This document shows, in pieces, positions 46,901 through 55,066 of a DNA stretch of 64,000 nt. A model generated the notes under the pieces. That model made no database searches and had not been told where the DNA came from. It saw only the letters and a list, made by a program, of their open reading frames with translations. The DNA comes from Pedobacter kyungheensis. Lineage in GTDB: Bacteria; Bacteroidota; Bacteroidia; Sphingobacteriales; Sphingobacteriaceae. How positions within the stretch are numbered: position 1 is the first letter of the stretch; every line of letters starts with the position of its first letter. The position numbers and the translations under genes were made by a program. The stretch lies in NCBI RefSeq assembly GCF_000812965.1, contig NZ_JSYN01000011.1, forward strand, positions 1-64,000, written 5' to 3'.

Positions 46901-47181
46901 AACGACTGATCAAACTCGTTTTGAAAGGAGTAATGGGGCCAATTGAAGTGAATGGCAAAAAATACCCCGGCCAGGTTCCGATGACACCTTTTGGCGGATT
47001 GCTGAAAGATCAGGAAGTAGCGGCAGTGCTCACCTATGTTCGTAATTCATTTGGCAATAAGGGAACTGCAATTTCGCCCGAGAAAGTAAAAGCAATCAGA
47101 AAAGCTATTCAAAATAAAAAAGATTTTTACTCACCAGATCAATTACTGAAAGAGCATCCCATGGAAAGTGCTAAAAAATAA
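43960..47181 (+). CDS. Large periplasmic SGNH-like/propeller dehydrogenase/HEAT/cytochrome c protein
   Basis: A 1073-residue secreted multidomain protein. N-terminal hydrophobic segment (about 5-25); SGNH-like domain (about 35-285) whose block I reads IGNNLGSR, without the usual catalytic Ser; a beta-propeller of the membrane-bound dehydrogenase type (about 390-750, VPPGFKVELFA, FDNKGRLWVAV, DTNNDGKAD, PDGSLYVIDWHN); HEAT-like repeats (about 770-920); and a C-terminal cytochrome c with Cys951, Cys954 and His955 (CKTCH) and a later Met. This resembles the planctomycete-type fused dehydrogenases that send electrons from sugar oxidation to a haem. It is the last gene of the operon and its terminator follows. 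Confidence 0.88.
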   Translation: MTRIIKISLLCLIALVPAMILINAFKYKSSPLAVAKGTRIALIGNNLGSRMINYDNFETELQLRFPTQQLFIRNMCNPAETPGFRPHAARNSPWAFPGAEKFQVERANLVKRKDAGGTLEMEDPGQGFFETPDQWLTRLKTDVIISFFGFNESFEGPAGLDNYKAELDAFIKWTLKQKYNGTSTPELVIVSPIAFENLNGKTQYDLPDGKKENENLLLYTNAMREIAAANRVRFVDVFNPTLAWYKNAPSPLTVDGSQMNEEGYKKLGVLLADQIFGEKASEAENNRKLVHDAVMEKNWMWLNDFKIPNGVHVYGRRYEPYGPDNFPAEIKKIREMTVIRDTAIWLAAAKGQKMDVAAADKHTTVLPEVKTNYTPSKKNGNLKYLVGQEAVNSLTVPPGFKVELFASETEFSFLAKPVQLSFDNKGRLWVAVMPTYPQYKVGDAKPNDKIIILEDTNNDGKADKQTVFADGLHLPLGFEIAAEGVYVAQGNNFILLTDTDGDDKADKKEILLSGFDDHDSHHSSHAYTTDPSGAIFSGEGVFLRTNIETSYGPIYATNGGFYRYDPRRRKLERTAQMAIPNPWGIAFDDWGQPFYAETSSPDFRWMLPGTILPRYGQANPKSKQLIEEKHLVRPTSGIEFVSSRHFPDEYQGDFLINNTIGFLGTKEHTLEDDGTGYKSRFRMDLLVSNDPNFRPVDLEFAPDGSLYVIDWHNVLIGHMQHNARDPLRDHSHGRIYRITYPSRPLVKPAKIAGASIEELFDHLKLPEYRTRYRTRRELRGRDVNEVLAKLTSWVAKLDTNDTRYEHHLLEALWVSWGMNKVNQPLLRKLLKANDYRVRAAAVEVVRYTGHQLPDQANLLMEAARDKNSRVRLMAIAAASWIGKDKGLPVLAEANKLPMDSWMLPAYQTAVAHLNGRNVAEGKEKAEKTALTGPALALFKEGKIIYNKEGYCKTCHQADGKGLAAAGFPPLTPNNWVNGSDERLIKLVLKGVMGPIEVNGKKYPGQVPMTPFGGLLKDQEVAAVLTYVRNSFGNKGTAISPEKVKAIRKAIQNKKDFYSPDQLLKEHPMESAKK

Positions 47182-47196
47182 AATTTGTATCATCAT

Positions 47197-47231
47197 GTTT
47201 GGGGTTATTTTTATTAACCCCAAACTTTTTG
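47197..47231 (+). terminator. Intrinsic terminator of the sugar-oxidation operon
   Basis: GTTTGGGGTTA (47197-47207) pairs with TAACCCCAAAC (47215-47225), followed by five Ts. Confidence 0.9.
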
Positions 47232-47361
47232 ATTGAATCTTTATAAGGAGCAGAGAATAGCTGCTGACGCGAGCGTAATTTTTTACTTCAGGTTATATAG
47301 TTTTGTTCTTTTCTGCTCATTTCTGTGTCTAGAACCTTTATATTCTCATAGACAGCGCCAA

Positions 47362-47393
47362 AAAAGGGATAACAATTTACTGTTATCCCTTTT
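47362..47393 (-). terminator. Intrinsic terminator of the 151-residue gene
   Basis: AAAAGGGATAACA (47362-47374) and TGTTATCCCTTTT (47381-47393) form a perfect 13-bp stem just past the stop of the minus-strand gene at 47405. Confidence 0.85.
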
Positions 47394-47404
47394 CGCTGCC
47401 TTCT

Positions 47405-47860
47405 TTATTTCAATTTATTTTTTAAGCTTGCACCGCTTTGTGTTGGTGCCTGTTGAGGCATTAGAATTACCTTAAAGGTTTGAAACCTTTTTTTAGGTAG
47501 TACTTCCGTAATATAGAGATCAAACTCATCACTAAAATATAGTGGACTTTCTTTTACCTTGTTCAATAGTTCAGTTAATTTGACGAACGGATATTTAGGC
47601 TTACTCAATTCTACTGGAGGTTTTGGCTTCTTTTTATCTATCCAGGTAGAGAATTCTACGTAATTATAATAGGGCGCTTTGTAGGGTACATTGAATATGA
47701 ACGCATAGTGAAAAGGGGAAGTCCATTTTATTTCTATTTGTTTATTAATTTTTGGTTGATTTAAAGTATCAACCAATAAATAAATTTTCTTTTTGCCTTC
47801 TTGTGAAAATGTATTTTGAGAAAGAAACAAAATCACGAATAATCCTAGTATTTTTTTCAT
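47405..47860 (-). CDS. Small secreted protein of unknown function
   Basis: A 151-residue protein with a good signal peptide (MKKILGLFVILFLSQNTFSQ) and no recognised domain. The mature part is rich in Lys, Pro and aromatic residues (YKAPYYNYVEF, KKKPKPPVELSKPKYPF). It has its own terminator and looks like a single gene. It lies in a low-GC stretch compared with its neighbours. Confidence 0.65.
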   Translation of the reverse strand: MKKILGLFVILFLSQNTFSQEGKKKIYLLVDTLNQPKINKQIEIKWTSPFHYAFIFNVPYKAPYYNYVEFSTWIDKKKPKPPVELSKPKYPFVKLTELLNKVKESPLYFSDEFDLYITEVLPKKRFQTFKVILMPQQAPTQSGASLKNKLK

Positions 47861-48136
47861 AGTGATATTTAATTACAGTTTGTAGGTAATTTTTTATTCG
47901 AAGGTACATTCTTTAAATTTGCTAAATTTTCCTTACATCTTTCTTGGATAAATTTAATAATGGGCAGTACATTCTGCACATAATATAGTAAAGACAATCG
48001 CCTAAACCTGAAATTGTAAAGCGCTTTATGGGGCTGTTCAGTATCTTCGGCGCATTCATCCTCCCTTTTCTTGCGTCCATGTACTTTATCTTTTATATTG
48101 CTGTTAGTTTGCATTGCTTTGTTGCAAAGAAAAATA

Positions 48137-49192
48137 ATGGAACGAAATCAAATTTCATTGTATTGGAAATGCCAGCTCATCGGGTGGACAGCTGCTTCGC
48201 TCTATTGGGCATTTGTAGCCATTACCAGTGGCGAGTTTCTCTGGGGCCTGGGTTTTGCACAACTGATAACCGATGTGATACTTTACGTAGGTATTACCCA
48301 TCTTTATAAACTATTCGCCGAAAGCAATAAATGGCAGCTCCTGCCTTTAAATAGTTTGATGGTTAGGATGTTTATTGCAGTTCCGGTAATGGGCATTATT
48401 TATACCTGCTGTACAATCCCAAAAGTATATTTTTTGCGAACTATGTTCGTGAATAGCGGAGGGCTGGATTTCGATCAGTTTGCACTTACTAATATTTCGG
48501 GCATATTTATGGCCGGTATCCGGTTAATGGCCATTTGGTTGCTGGCTTATCATCTTTACCATTATGCACGGAGAGAAGTAGCACTGGCCAGTGAAAATGC
48601 GGTGCTTCAGCTGAGTTTCAAACAGGCGCAGCTCGATAATCTTTCCAGCCAGCTTAATCCACATTTTCTTTTCAACGCACTCAATACCGTTAAATCGCTT
48701 ATTTATACCCGACCTGATGGTGCCGCGAGGGGAATAGATTTGTTAAGTGAAATTTTGCGCAATAGCTTATATCGCGGAAACGCAATGATGGTACGCCTGG
48801 ATGAAGAAATAGCACTGGTAAAAGATTATCTCGAGCTCGAAAGTATGCGGATGGAAGAAAGGCTCAGTTTTGAGTTTCAGATCAATGTTCCAGATTTATC
48901 GGTAAGTATTCCGCGGCTGAGTTTGCAATTGCTGGTCGAAAATGCGGTAAAACATGGAATAGCCAAAAGGCGAGCTGGTGGTAAGGTAACTATTGCCATA
49001 TATCAGCAGAAAGGTTTTTTATGCATGGAGGTAGCTAATCCTGGTAAGCTCGAACTGGATAACGAAAATGCAGGTATTGGTCTGGAAAATTTAAAGAACA
49101 GGCTTGATATAGGATACAAAGGAGCGGCTAAATTTGATATCAGTCAGCAGGAAGAAAATGTTTTGGCAACCTTAATTATTCCAATGGCATGA
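48137..49192 (+). CDS. LytS-type sensor histidine kinase (His_kinase family)
   Basis: A 351-residue membrane kinase from the ATG at 48137 (a TTG at 48071 is unlikely). Four hydrophobic segments lie in residues about 10-145. A short coiled region then leads to the His_kinase domain with the phospho-acceptor in SQLNPHFLFNALN, followed by an HATPase with LLVENAVKHGI and AGIGLENLKNRL. The stop overlaps the response-regulator start in ATGA. The signal it reads is unknown. Confidence 0.92.
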   Translation: MERNQISLYWKCQLIGWTAASLYWAFVAITSGEFLWGLGFAQLITDVILYVGITHLYKLFAESNKWQLLPLNSLMVRMFIAVPVMGIIYTCCTIPKVYFLRTMFVNSGGLDFDQFALTNISGIFMAGIRLMAIWLLAYHLYHYARREVALASENAVLQLSFKQAQLDNLSSQLNPHFLFNALNTVKSLIYTRPDGAARGIDLLSEILRNSLYRGNAMMVRLDEEIALVKDYLELESMRMEERLSFEFQINVPDLSVSIPRLSLQLLVENAVKHGIAKRRAGGKVTIAIYQQKGFLCMEVANPGKLELDNENAGIGLENLKNRLDIGYKGAAKFDISQQEENVLATLIIPMA

Positions 49193-49881
49193 AAACAATA
49201 AGAACATTGGTGATTGATGATGAACGCCAGGCCCGGGCCGAAATGATCAGGATGTTAAAGGCCTATCCGCAGATTGTGGTATTGGGCGAAGCAGCAGATG
49301 CTGAGCAAGGACAAAAAATGATTGAACTTTTACAGCCTGATTTAATTTTTTTAGATATCCAGATGCCTGGTAAAACCGGTTTCGAAATGCTCGAATCGTT
49401 GAGCCACATTCCCCAGGTAGTTTTTGTAACCGCTTACGATACCTATGCGCTTCAGGCCTTTGAGGTGAGTGCGCTCGATTACCTGATGAAACCCGTACGT
49501 AGCGAACGTTTGGATAAAGCTATAAATATCGTAACCGAACGTTGCCATGGGCAATTGGAGCCTACATTTTTTATTAAAGACAGAAATAAACTTCATCTCC
49601 TGAAATGGGGTGCGGTTGAGTTGATTACTTCTGAAGAAAATTACGTGAGACTCTACTATGGAAAAGAACAGGTGTTGATGAAAAACTCGCTAAACAATTT
49701 AGAGAAAAATCCTGATTGTGCGATGTTTTTCAGGGCCTCGAGAGAGCGGATGTTCAATATCAATTACATAGCATCAGTAGAAAACACCGGAAGCAAAATT
49801 TCGGTAACACTTCATTCAGGAACTATAGTACAATTATCAGAGCGACAATCTGTGAGGTTCAGGAGCCTTCAAAAAAGATAA
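49189..49881 (+). CDS. LytTR-family response regulator
   Basis: A 230-residue regulator. Residues 1-120 are a receiver domain (VIDDERQARAEM; phospho-acceptor Asp in LIFLDIQMPG; switch residue in FVTAYD). Residues about 135-230 form a LytTR DNA-binding domain (KLHLLKWGAVELITSEENYVRLY, in part). It is coupled to the LytS-type kinase gene. The CocE-like hydrolase gene begins 23 bases downstream and may be in the same transcript. Confidence 0.93.
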   Translation: MKTIRTLVIDDERQARAEMIRMLKAYPQIVVLGEAADAEQGQKMIELLQPDLIFLDIQMPGKTGFEMLESLSHIPQVVFVTAYDTYALQAFEVSALDYLMKPVRSERLDKAINIVTERCHGQLEPTFFIKDRNKLHLLKWGAVELITSEENYVRLYYGKEQVLMKNSLNNLEKNPDCAMFFRASRERMFNINYIASVENTGSKISVTLHSGTIVQLSERQSVRFRSLQKR

Positions 49882-49904
49882 ATTAAAATTTAAAAAGCAT
49901 AAAA

Positions 49905-51644
49905 ATGAACAGAAAATTTTTCGGTATGGCTTTGCTATGCCTTTTAATGGCCCAATTTGGTGTCGCCCAACAGAAACTAAGTTTGCCCGATACCACTAAT
50001 TACATTATTCAAGATAGTGTTTTAATTAAAACCAGTTATGGCATCACGCTTTCGGCTGTGGTGGTGCAAAAGAAAGGAGTTAGCGCAAAGCTACCCTGTG
50101 CATTAATGTACCTGATTTATTCTGACCTGAACAGAAGTTTGGCAGAAGCTAAATTTGCCGCAGATCAGGGTTATGTTGGCATCGTGGCCGATGCCCGGGG
50201 TAAGCGGTTGAGTCCTGATCAGCCAGAACCTTACGAGCATGAAGCGCGTGATGTGAATGCGGTAATCGACTGGATTGTGCGCCAACCCTGGAGCGATGGC
50301 CGTGTAGGCATGTACGGCGGAAGTTTTTCGGGCTTTGCACAGTGGGCGGCAACCAAGTATTTGCATCCGGCCTTAAAAACCATTGTACCTTACGTAGCAG
50401 CTATTCCGGGATTGGGTTTGCCCATGGAGAACAATGTTTTTTTAAATGCCAATTACCAGTGGGCATTTCACGTTACCAACAATAAATACACCGATGATGT
50501 GGTGAATAAAGATAATGCGAGATGGCAACGCATGCGGAATCTTTGGTGGGAAAGCGGAGCGGCCTATAACCGTATCGATAGCGTAGATGGAACGCCGAAT
50601 CCCTGGTTGCAAAAGTGGATCTCGCACCCTGCTTACGATGCTTACTGGCAAGCCATGGTACCATACCGCAACGATTTTGCAAAAATCAATATTCCGGTGC
50701 TTAGTATTACCGGTTATTACGACGACGGGCAGGTGTCAGCACTCGAATATTTAAGAGAACACTACAAGTACAGGCCTGCTGCCGAACATTACCTCATTAT
50801 TGGTCCTTACGATCATTTTGGCGCGCAATTGGGAGGTAAACCTTTGCTAAAAGGGTATGAGGTTGATTCAGCTGCATTGATAAATACACGGCAAATTACT
50901 TTTGAGTGGCTGGATTATGTACTAAAAGGAAAAGCAAAACCAGCCTTAATAAAGGATAAAATTAATTTCGAAGTAATGGGTGCAAATGTATGGAAGCATG
51001 TGCCCTCGATGGATCTGGTAGAAGAAAATACAGTAAGGTTTTACCTCAGCGGAACCGAAAAGAACAGTCTTTTATCGAACACTAAACCACAGCAGGAAAC
51101 CTTTATCAGGCAAGAGGTTGATTTGGCAGACAGGCGTACTTTTAATAACGATTACTATCCCAGTCAGATTATCAAGCAGGAAATTGATCAAACAAATGGC
51201 CTTTTCTTTGTAACCAAACCATTCAGCCACGCGGTATCGGTAAGTGGTTATTTGAAAGGTGAGCTAAAGGCCATCATCAATAAAAAAGATATGGATGTTG
51301 GTTTGGTGCTTTATGAAATTACGCCTGAGGGCAAATATTTTCAGCTCTCGTATTTTTTAGGTCGCGCAAGTTATGCCAAAGATATGGCTCAGCGTAAGCT
51401 TCTGGTTCCGGGTAAAGCCGAAACCATACCTTTTTACCGGTCGAGGTTTTTTAGCCGCCAGTTAAGTAAAGGAAGCAGGCTATTGCTGGTGCTCAATATC
51501 GATAAAAATCCTTTTGCACAAATTAACTATGGCAGCGGAAAAGATGTAAGCAAAGAGACTATACGAGATGCCGGAAAACCATTGCAAATCCAATGGTCGA
51601 ATGAGAGTTTCGTCGATCTGCAAATATCTGATACCAATTTTTAA
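49905..51644 (+). CDS. Secreted CocE/NonD-family hydrolase (X-Pro dipeptidyl peptidase-like)
   Basis: A 579-residue alpha/beta-hydrolase with a signal peptide (to about residue 21, FGVAQ). The nucleophile is the Ser in MYGGSFSGF (near residue 143); the Asp is likely in TGYYDDGQVSALEYL and the His in GPYDHFGAQ. The C-terminal jelly-roll domain starts near 350. Members cleave esters or X-Pro peptides, including cocaine and glutaryl-cephalosporins; the substrate here is unknown. A terminator follows the gene. Confidence 0.88.
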   Translation: MNRKFFGMALLCLLMAQFGVAQQKLSLPDTTNYIIQDSVLIKTSYGITLSAVVVQKKGVSAKLPCALMYLIYSDLNRSLAEAKFAADQGYVGIVADARGKRLSPDQPEPYEHEARDVNAVIDWIVRQPWSDGRVGMYGGSFSGFAQWAATKYLHPALKTIVPYVAAIPGLGLPMENNVFLNANYQWAFHVTNNKYTDDVVNKDNARWQRMRNLWWESGAAYNRIDSVDGTPNPWLQKWISHPAYDAYWQAMVPYRNDFAKINIPVLSITGYYDDGQVSALEYLREHYKYRPAAEHYLIIGPYDHFGAQLGGKPLLKGYEVDSAALINTRQITFEWLDYVLKGKAKPALIKDKINFEVMGANVWKHVPSMDLVEENTVRFYLSGTEKNSLLSNTKPQQETFIRQEVDLADRRTFNNDYYPSQIIKQEIDQTNGLFFVTKPFSHAVSVSGYLKGELKAIINKKDMDVGLVLYEITPEGKYFQLSYFLGRASYAKDMAQRKLLVPGKAETIPFYRSRFFSRQLSKGSRLLLVLNIDKNPFAQINYGSGKDVSKETIRDAGKPLQIQWSNESFVDLQISDTNF

Positions 51645-51652
51645 CTAAACAG

Positions 51653-51685
51653 AAAACCCCGTTCAATATAAACGGGGCTTCTTCT
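51653..51685. terminator. Intrinsic terminator between convergent genes
   Basis: CCCCGTT (51657-51663) pairs with AACGGGG (51671-51677), flanked by AAAA and a T-rich stretch. Confidence 0.8.
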
Positions 51686-51701
51686 TGTTTGGTTTGTTGG
51701 T

Positions 51702-52346
51702 TTATTTTGCTAATTGCACCAGCGCCTGATCAGTTTGCTTTCCTTTCCAGGCATCGATATTGGGCTGGGTCATTTTGCTGATATTTGTGGCTACTGATAA
51801 AGAGGGATTTTCGTTTTTGGTAAACGAAGCAATATCATTTACAGTAGTATTTAATATTTTAAGGGTAGTAAAAAACCACCTGTCCATGTTTCTGATATTT
51901 TGAAAATTGGTGTTAGCGTTTAAATATTCTTTATTTGCTTTTTCGCTGTAATCGAACTGAACTTTATCCAGCAACAATAACTTATCGGTTATTTGTGCCA
52001 AAACTTCATCCGATAGTTCCAATCCTTTAATGCCAATAACATGGTTGTTTAATATGTAATAGTCTAATCCTTCAAATGTAATGGTGGTTAGGCTGCTTCT
52101 GTCGAAAATATGCTCAGGGCTTGGCAGATTGGCCAACTGAGGTGTTGCGTTTCGGTTGTTATTGAAAGCGCGTCTTTGTGCAGCTAAACGGTCAATCAGC
52201 GCATCGCCATTTAATTTATCCGAAACCTCAAACATGTTCGCACCTGTTTTTGCCATTTGATTTATTTGGGCCAGGCTTTTATGTTGTGCATGGGTTAACA
52301 GCGCAATAAAACAAAGTACTAGCGTAAAAGAGGCGGCAATTTTCAT
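51702..52346 (-). CDS. Secreted protein of unknown function
   Basis: A 214-residue protein with a clear signal peptide (LVLCFIALLTHAQ, cut near residue 20). The mature part is mostly helical with many Asn and Leu residues and has no recognised motif. It is monocistronic and convergent with the CocE-like hydrolase gene. TTCGGTTT and AAACCGAA lie as an inverted repeat 2-46 bases upstream of its start (52348-52392). Confidence 0.6.
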   Translation of the reverse strand: MKIAASFTLVLCFIALLTHAQHKSLAQINQMAKTGANMFEVSDKLNGDALIDRLAAQRRAFNNNRNATPQLANLPSPEHIFDRSSLTTITFEGLDYYILNNHVIGIKGLELSDEVLAQITDKLLLLDKVQFDYSEKANKEYLNANTNFQNIRNMDRWFFTTLKILNTTVNDIASFTKNENPSLSVATNISKMTQPNIDAWKGKQTDQALVQLAK

Positions 52347-52710
52347 GTTCGGTTTGTTTGTACAAAAATATATCTTTTTTGCTTAAACCGAAATTTCTGT
52401 ATGTCTAGTATTACAATTTTAAAGCTATTTTGTTATTTAGGTATTGATATTTGTCAATGTATTCATTTAGTATACGCTTGATTTTGAATGCGATGTTATT
52501 TGCCTGTATGCAAATGGTGGTATTGTTAATGTTGAGTTAATATGGTATGGTTGATATTTCAGTTTACAAAAACATAGCTTAAGGTGTACAGGGCATAGGT
52601 AGTTAATTTTACCAGCCCAGGGTGCGCTAACAATTTCGTGCACAATCTGCCGTTTTACTTTTTTTACGATCCGTTTTTAAGTAAATTTCATTGATCAATC
52701 CATTCAAATA
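52347..52710. other. AT-rich divergent gap
   Basis: A 364-base gap between the secreted-protein gene and the AraC-GyrI regulator gene. Apart from a TTCGGTTT/AAACCGAA inverted repeat at 52348-52392, I see no structured element and no convincing promoter box. Confidence 0.5.
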
Positions 52711-53547
52711 ATGATAAATGCTGATGTTGCCAACCTGTATTGTGTTTACAATACCATCAACCTGATTGAGCAGCAGTACGATCAGCCCATTTCGATCAAA
52801 GCAATTGAAGCGGTTTCCAATTATTCTTACCGCAACATCCAGCGGATTTTTAAATACAGTTGCGGCGAAACCATAGGTGCTTACCAGCAAAGGCTGCGGG
52901 TAGAAAATGCTTATAAATTAATTCTATATACCAAAGAAAGTTTAACCACTATTGCTTTAAAGGTTGGCTTTGCCAATTTAGCTTCCTTTTCAAAAGCTTT
53001 TAAACAACATTTCGGCATTTCGCCCAAACTGGCCAAATCGGGCAAGGCACAATTGTTTAGCACCACAAATATTATCCCTGTGAAAGCCGAAGGCACACTT
53101 AAACCCGAAATTGTGTACCTGCCTCCGGTAAAGGTTTATTACAAAAGTACCTTTATCCAATATACCAATCACGAAATAGAGCTCTTGTGGAGCAATTTTG
53201 TGAAGCACAGCTTTCCGCTGCGCGAAACGGAATATTTTGGTATTATTGCCGACGAGCCTTTGATTAGAGATGAGCTGGCCTGTAAGTACGATGCCTGTGC
53301 TTCGCAACCTGCGGCCGATCAGAAACTGCCCTCCAAAATCATCATGGGAGGCCGCTATGCACAATTTCTTCACAAAGGAAAATATGACACCCTCGATGGT
53401 ACCTACCAGAAAATTTATGCGGGCTGGATTTTAGATTGCGGACTCGAATTTTCGCAGAACCCCATTATCGAACGTTACATTAAACATGTGGATAATACCG
53501 AACGGGAAGAAGAGCAGCTAACAGCCATACTGTTGCCATTAAAATAA
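52711..53547 (+). CDS. AraC-family regulator with GyrI-like effector domain
   Basis: A 278-residue protein. The AraC-type double helix-turn-helix is at the N-terminus (about 10-110, ISIKAIEAVSNYSYRNIQRIF and TIALKVGFANLASFSKAFK, in part). A GyrI-like small-molecule-binding domain follows (about 125-278, PVKVYYKSTF, GGRYAQFLHKGKYDTL). This order is that of the Rob/MarA-related regulators. It is just upstream of the broken agmatine deiminase gene. Confidence 0.9.
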   Translation: MINADVANLYCVYNTINLIEQQYDQPISIKAIEAVSNYSYRNIQRIFKYSCGETIGAYQQRLRVENAYKLILYTKESLTTIALKVGFANLASFSKAFKQHFGISPKLAKSGKAQLFSTTNIIPVKAEGTLKPEIVYLPPVKVYYKSTFIQYTNHEIELLWSNFVKHSFPLRETEYFGIIADEPLIRDELACKYDACASQPAADQKLPSKIIMGGRYAQFLHKGKYDTLDGTYQKIYAGWILDCGLEFSQNPIIERYIKHVDNTEREEEQLTAILLPLK

Positions 53548-53595
53548 ACTTGTCAATTTGAGACAAGTTTGCAGTTTTTTATACGGCTAGTTTTG
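53548..53595 (+). terminator. Hairpin after the AraC-GyrI gene, with a nearby promoter-like box
   Basis: ACTTGTC (53548-53554) pairs with GACAAGT (53562-53568), and a T-run follows at about 53574. TAGTTTTG at 53588-53595 fits the -7 consensus with TTTG 16 bases upstream, shorter than the usual spacing, and could drive the deiminase gene. Confidence 0.5.
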
Positions 53596-53619
53596 CCCTA
53601 TAAAAAAAGAATATTAATC

Positions 53620-54736
53620 ATGAAAAAAATGGGAATTATACTGATGTTATTACCAGCAGTTTTATTATCGTGCACCGAAGGTGAAGTAGAAACCGTTACA
53701 AAACTAGCAGATAGCACGATTACTTATACCATGCCGGATGAATCGGCTCCACACGAAGGCACCTGGCTAATGGCCGCACCAGTACCAATATGGGGCGACT
53801 TACCGCAACAGGCTCGATGCCACCTGGGTTGCAATGGCAAAAGAACTGGCTTTAAGTGAAAAGGTGCATGTTATTGCGTATGATGAAACCGAGAAAAGCC
53901 GGATTATGGGCCTGCTTAAAATAGCTGATGTTCAATTGAATAACATCGATTTTAAAGTTTATCCGACAGACGATGTATGGGTGAGAGATAACGGCCCTAT
54001 TTATGTAAAAGATAAAAATGGTCAGCTTTTTATTCAGGATTGGGGCTTTAACGGTTGGGGCGAAAAAGCCGCATACAGTAAGTGCAATGCTATACCATCA
54101 AAATTAGCAGCTGATCAGCAGATTAAACGAATAGATCTGAATTCGGTGATGATTAACGAGGGCGGAAGTGTTGAAGTAGATGGACAGGGTGTACTTATGG
54201 CTTGTAAAAGTTCTATTCTCAATAAAAACCGAAACAGGGGAATGACCCTGCAGGAAGCTGAAGCCATTTTTACCAAATATTTAGGCATCAGCAAATTTAT
54301 CTGGCTCGAGGGCAAAGCAGGGCTCGATATTACCGATATGCATATAGACGGATTTGCAAGATTTGCCAACCCTTCTACCATTATTACCATGAATGCCGTT
54401 GATTTGGATTACTGGCAGGTACCTGCAGCTGATGTTGATAAATTATATGCTGCAACCGATAAAAAAGGAACTAATTATAACTTTGTAAAAGTTCCGCTGA
54501 CTAAAAATGACGTGGTGACTACGTACGGTGAAAATTTAGGTAAGGCATCCTATATCAATTATTACATTGCCAACAATCGCGTTTTGGTGCCTAACTATAA
54601 CGACCCGAACGATGCGGTAGCAAACGAAATCATTCAAAAACTATATCCGGGTAAAAAAGTGGTAGGGATAGATTGCCGTAACCTTTTTGCCAATGGCGGT
54701 ATGGTGCATTGTGTTACGCAGCAGCAGCCAAGGTAA
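53620..54736 (+). pseudogene. Agmatine deiminase-family lipoprotein, frameshifted
   Basis: Two overlapping frames together make one agmatine/peptidyl-arginine deiminase. Frame 1 begins at ATG 53620 with a lipoprotein signal (AVLLSC) and reads PHEGTWL; frame 2 resumes at 53771 with WPHQYQYGATYRNRLDATWV, the normal continuation. The joint at 53768-53770 has a TAA in the second frame, and the expected TWLQWPH could be restored by adding two bases. All later catalytic parts look intact: WVRDNGP, HIDGFARF and the Cys in NGGMVHC. An intact product would have about 372 residues and make N-carbamoylputrescine from agmatine. Confidence 0.85.
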
Positions 54737-55066
54737 AATTCAGTTGTATCGGCATTGCGAGGAGGAACGACAGCCAGCCCCGCTTTCTCAGGGAAGCAAT
54801 CTTACAAGTATGGGTTATAGCAACCGCATTAAGATTGCCTGCCTGCTGCAGGCAGGCTTCGTCGGCTGAAAAAGCCTCCTCGCAATGACGATCTTTAATA
54901 ATTCTTTAACACTATCTTCATTTTCTTTTCCTGCTGATCTCTCATAATTACTACACTGGCATGCCCTTTCCATGGCAAAAAACAAATGCAAATAATGCCA
55001 GAAAGCATGTGGTGAGTCTTTTCGCCAAATTGTAGCTTTACCATAAGTTGGCAACTCCTGCTTCCA
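54737..55066. other. Intergenic gap, repeat plus featureless DNA
   Basis: A 330-base gap. The first half is the inverted repeat at 54753-54887. The second half (54890-55066) has no structure or coding frame I can support. Confidence 0.5.
54753..54887. repeat. REP/MITE-like inverted repeat of about 135 bp
   Basis: CATTGCGAGGAGG (54753-54765) is perfectly complementary to CCTCCTCGCAATG (54875-54887). Inside, GCAATCTTA (54796-54804) pairs with TAAGATTGC (54830-54838), and a near-palindrome GCCTGCCTGC...GCAGGC lies at 54837-54857. The nested arms and lack of coding content suggest a non-autonomous repeat of the type dispersed in Bacteroidota genomes. Confidence 0.7.

Noticed and set aside
47869..48114. 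81-residue minus-strand frame before the histidine kinase gene
   Set aside because: It overlaps the kinase upstream region, has no recognisable motif, and its start would lie close to the kinase start. Its C-terminal part looks somewhat protein-like, so a small remnant cannot be fully excluded.
54815..55054. 79-residue minus-strand frame next to the SDR gene
   Set aside because: Its C-terminal third is made of the inverted repeat at 54753-54887 and the rest shows no protein-like pattern.
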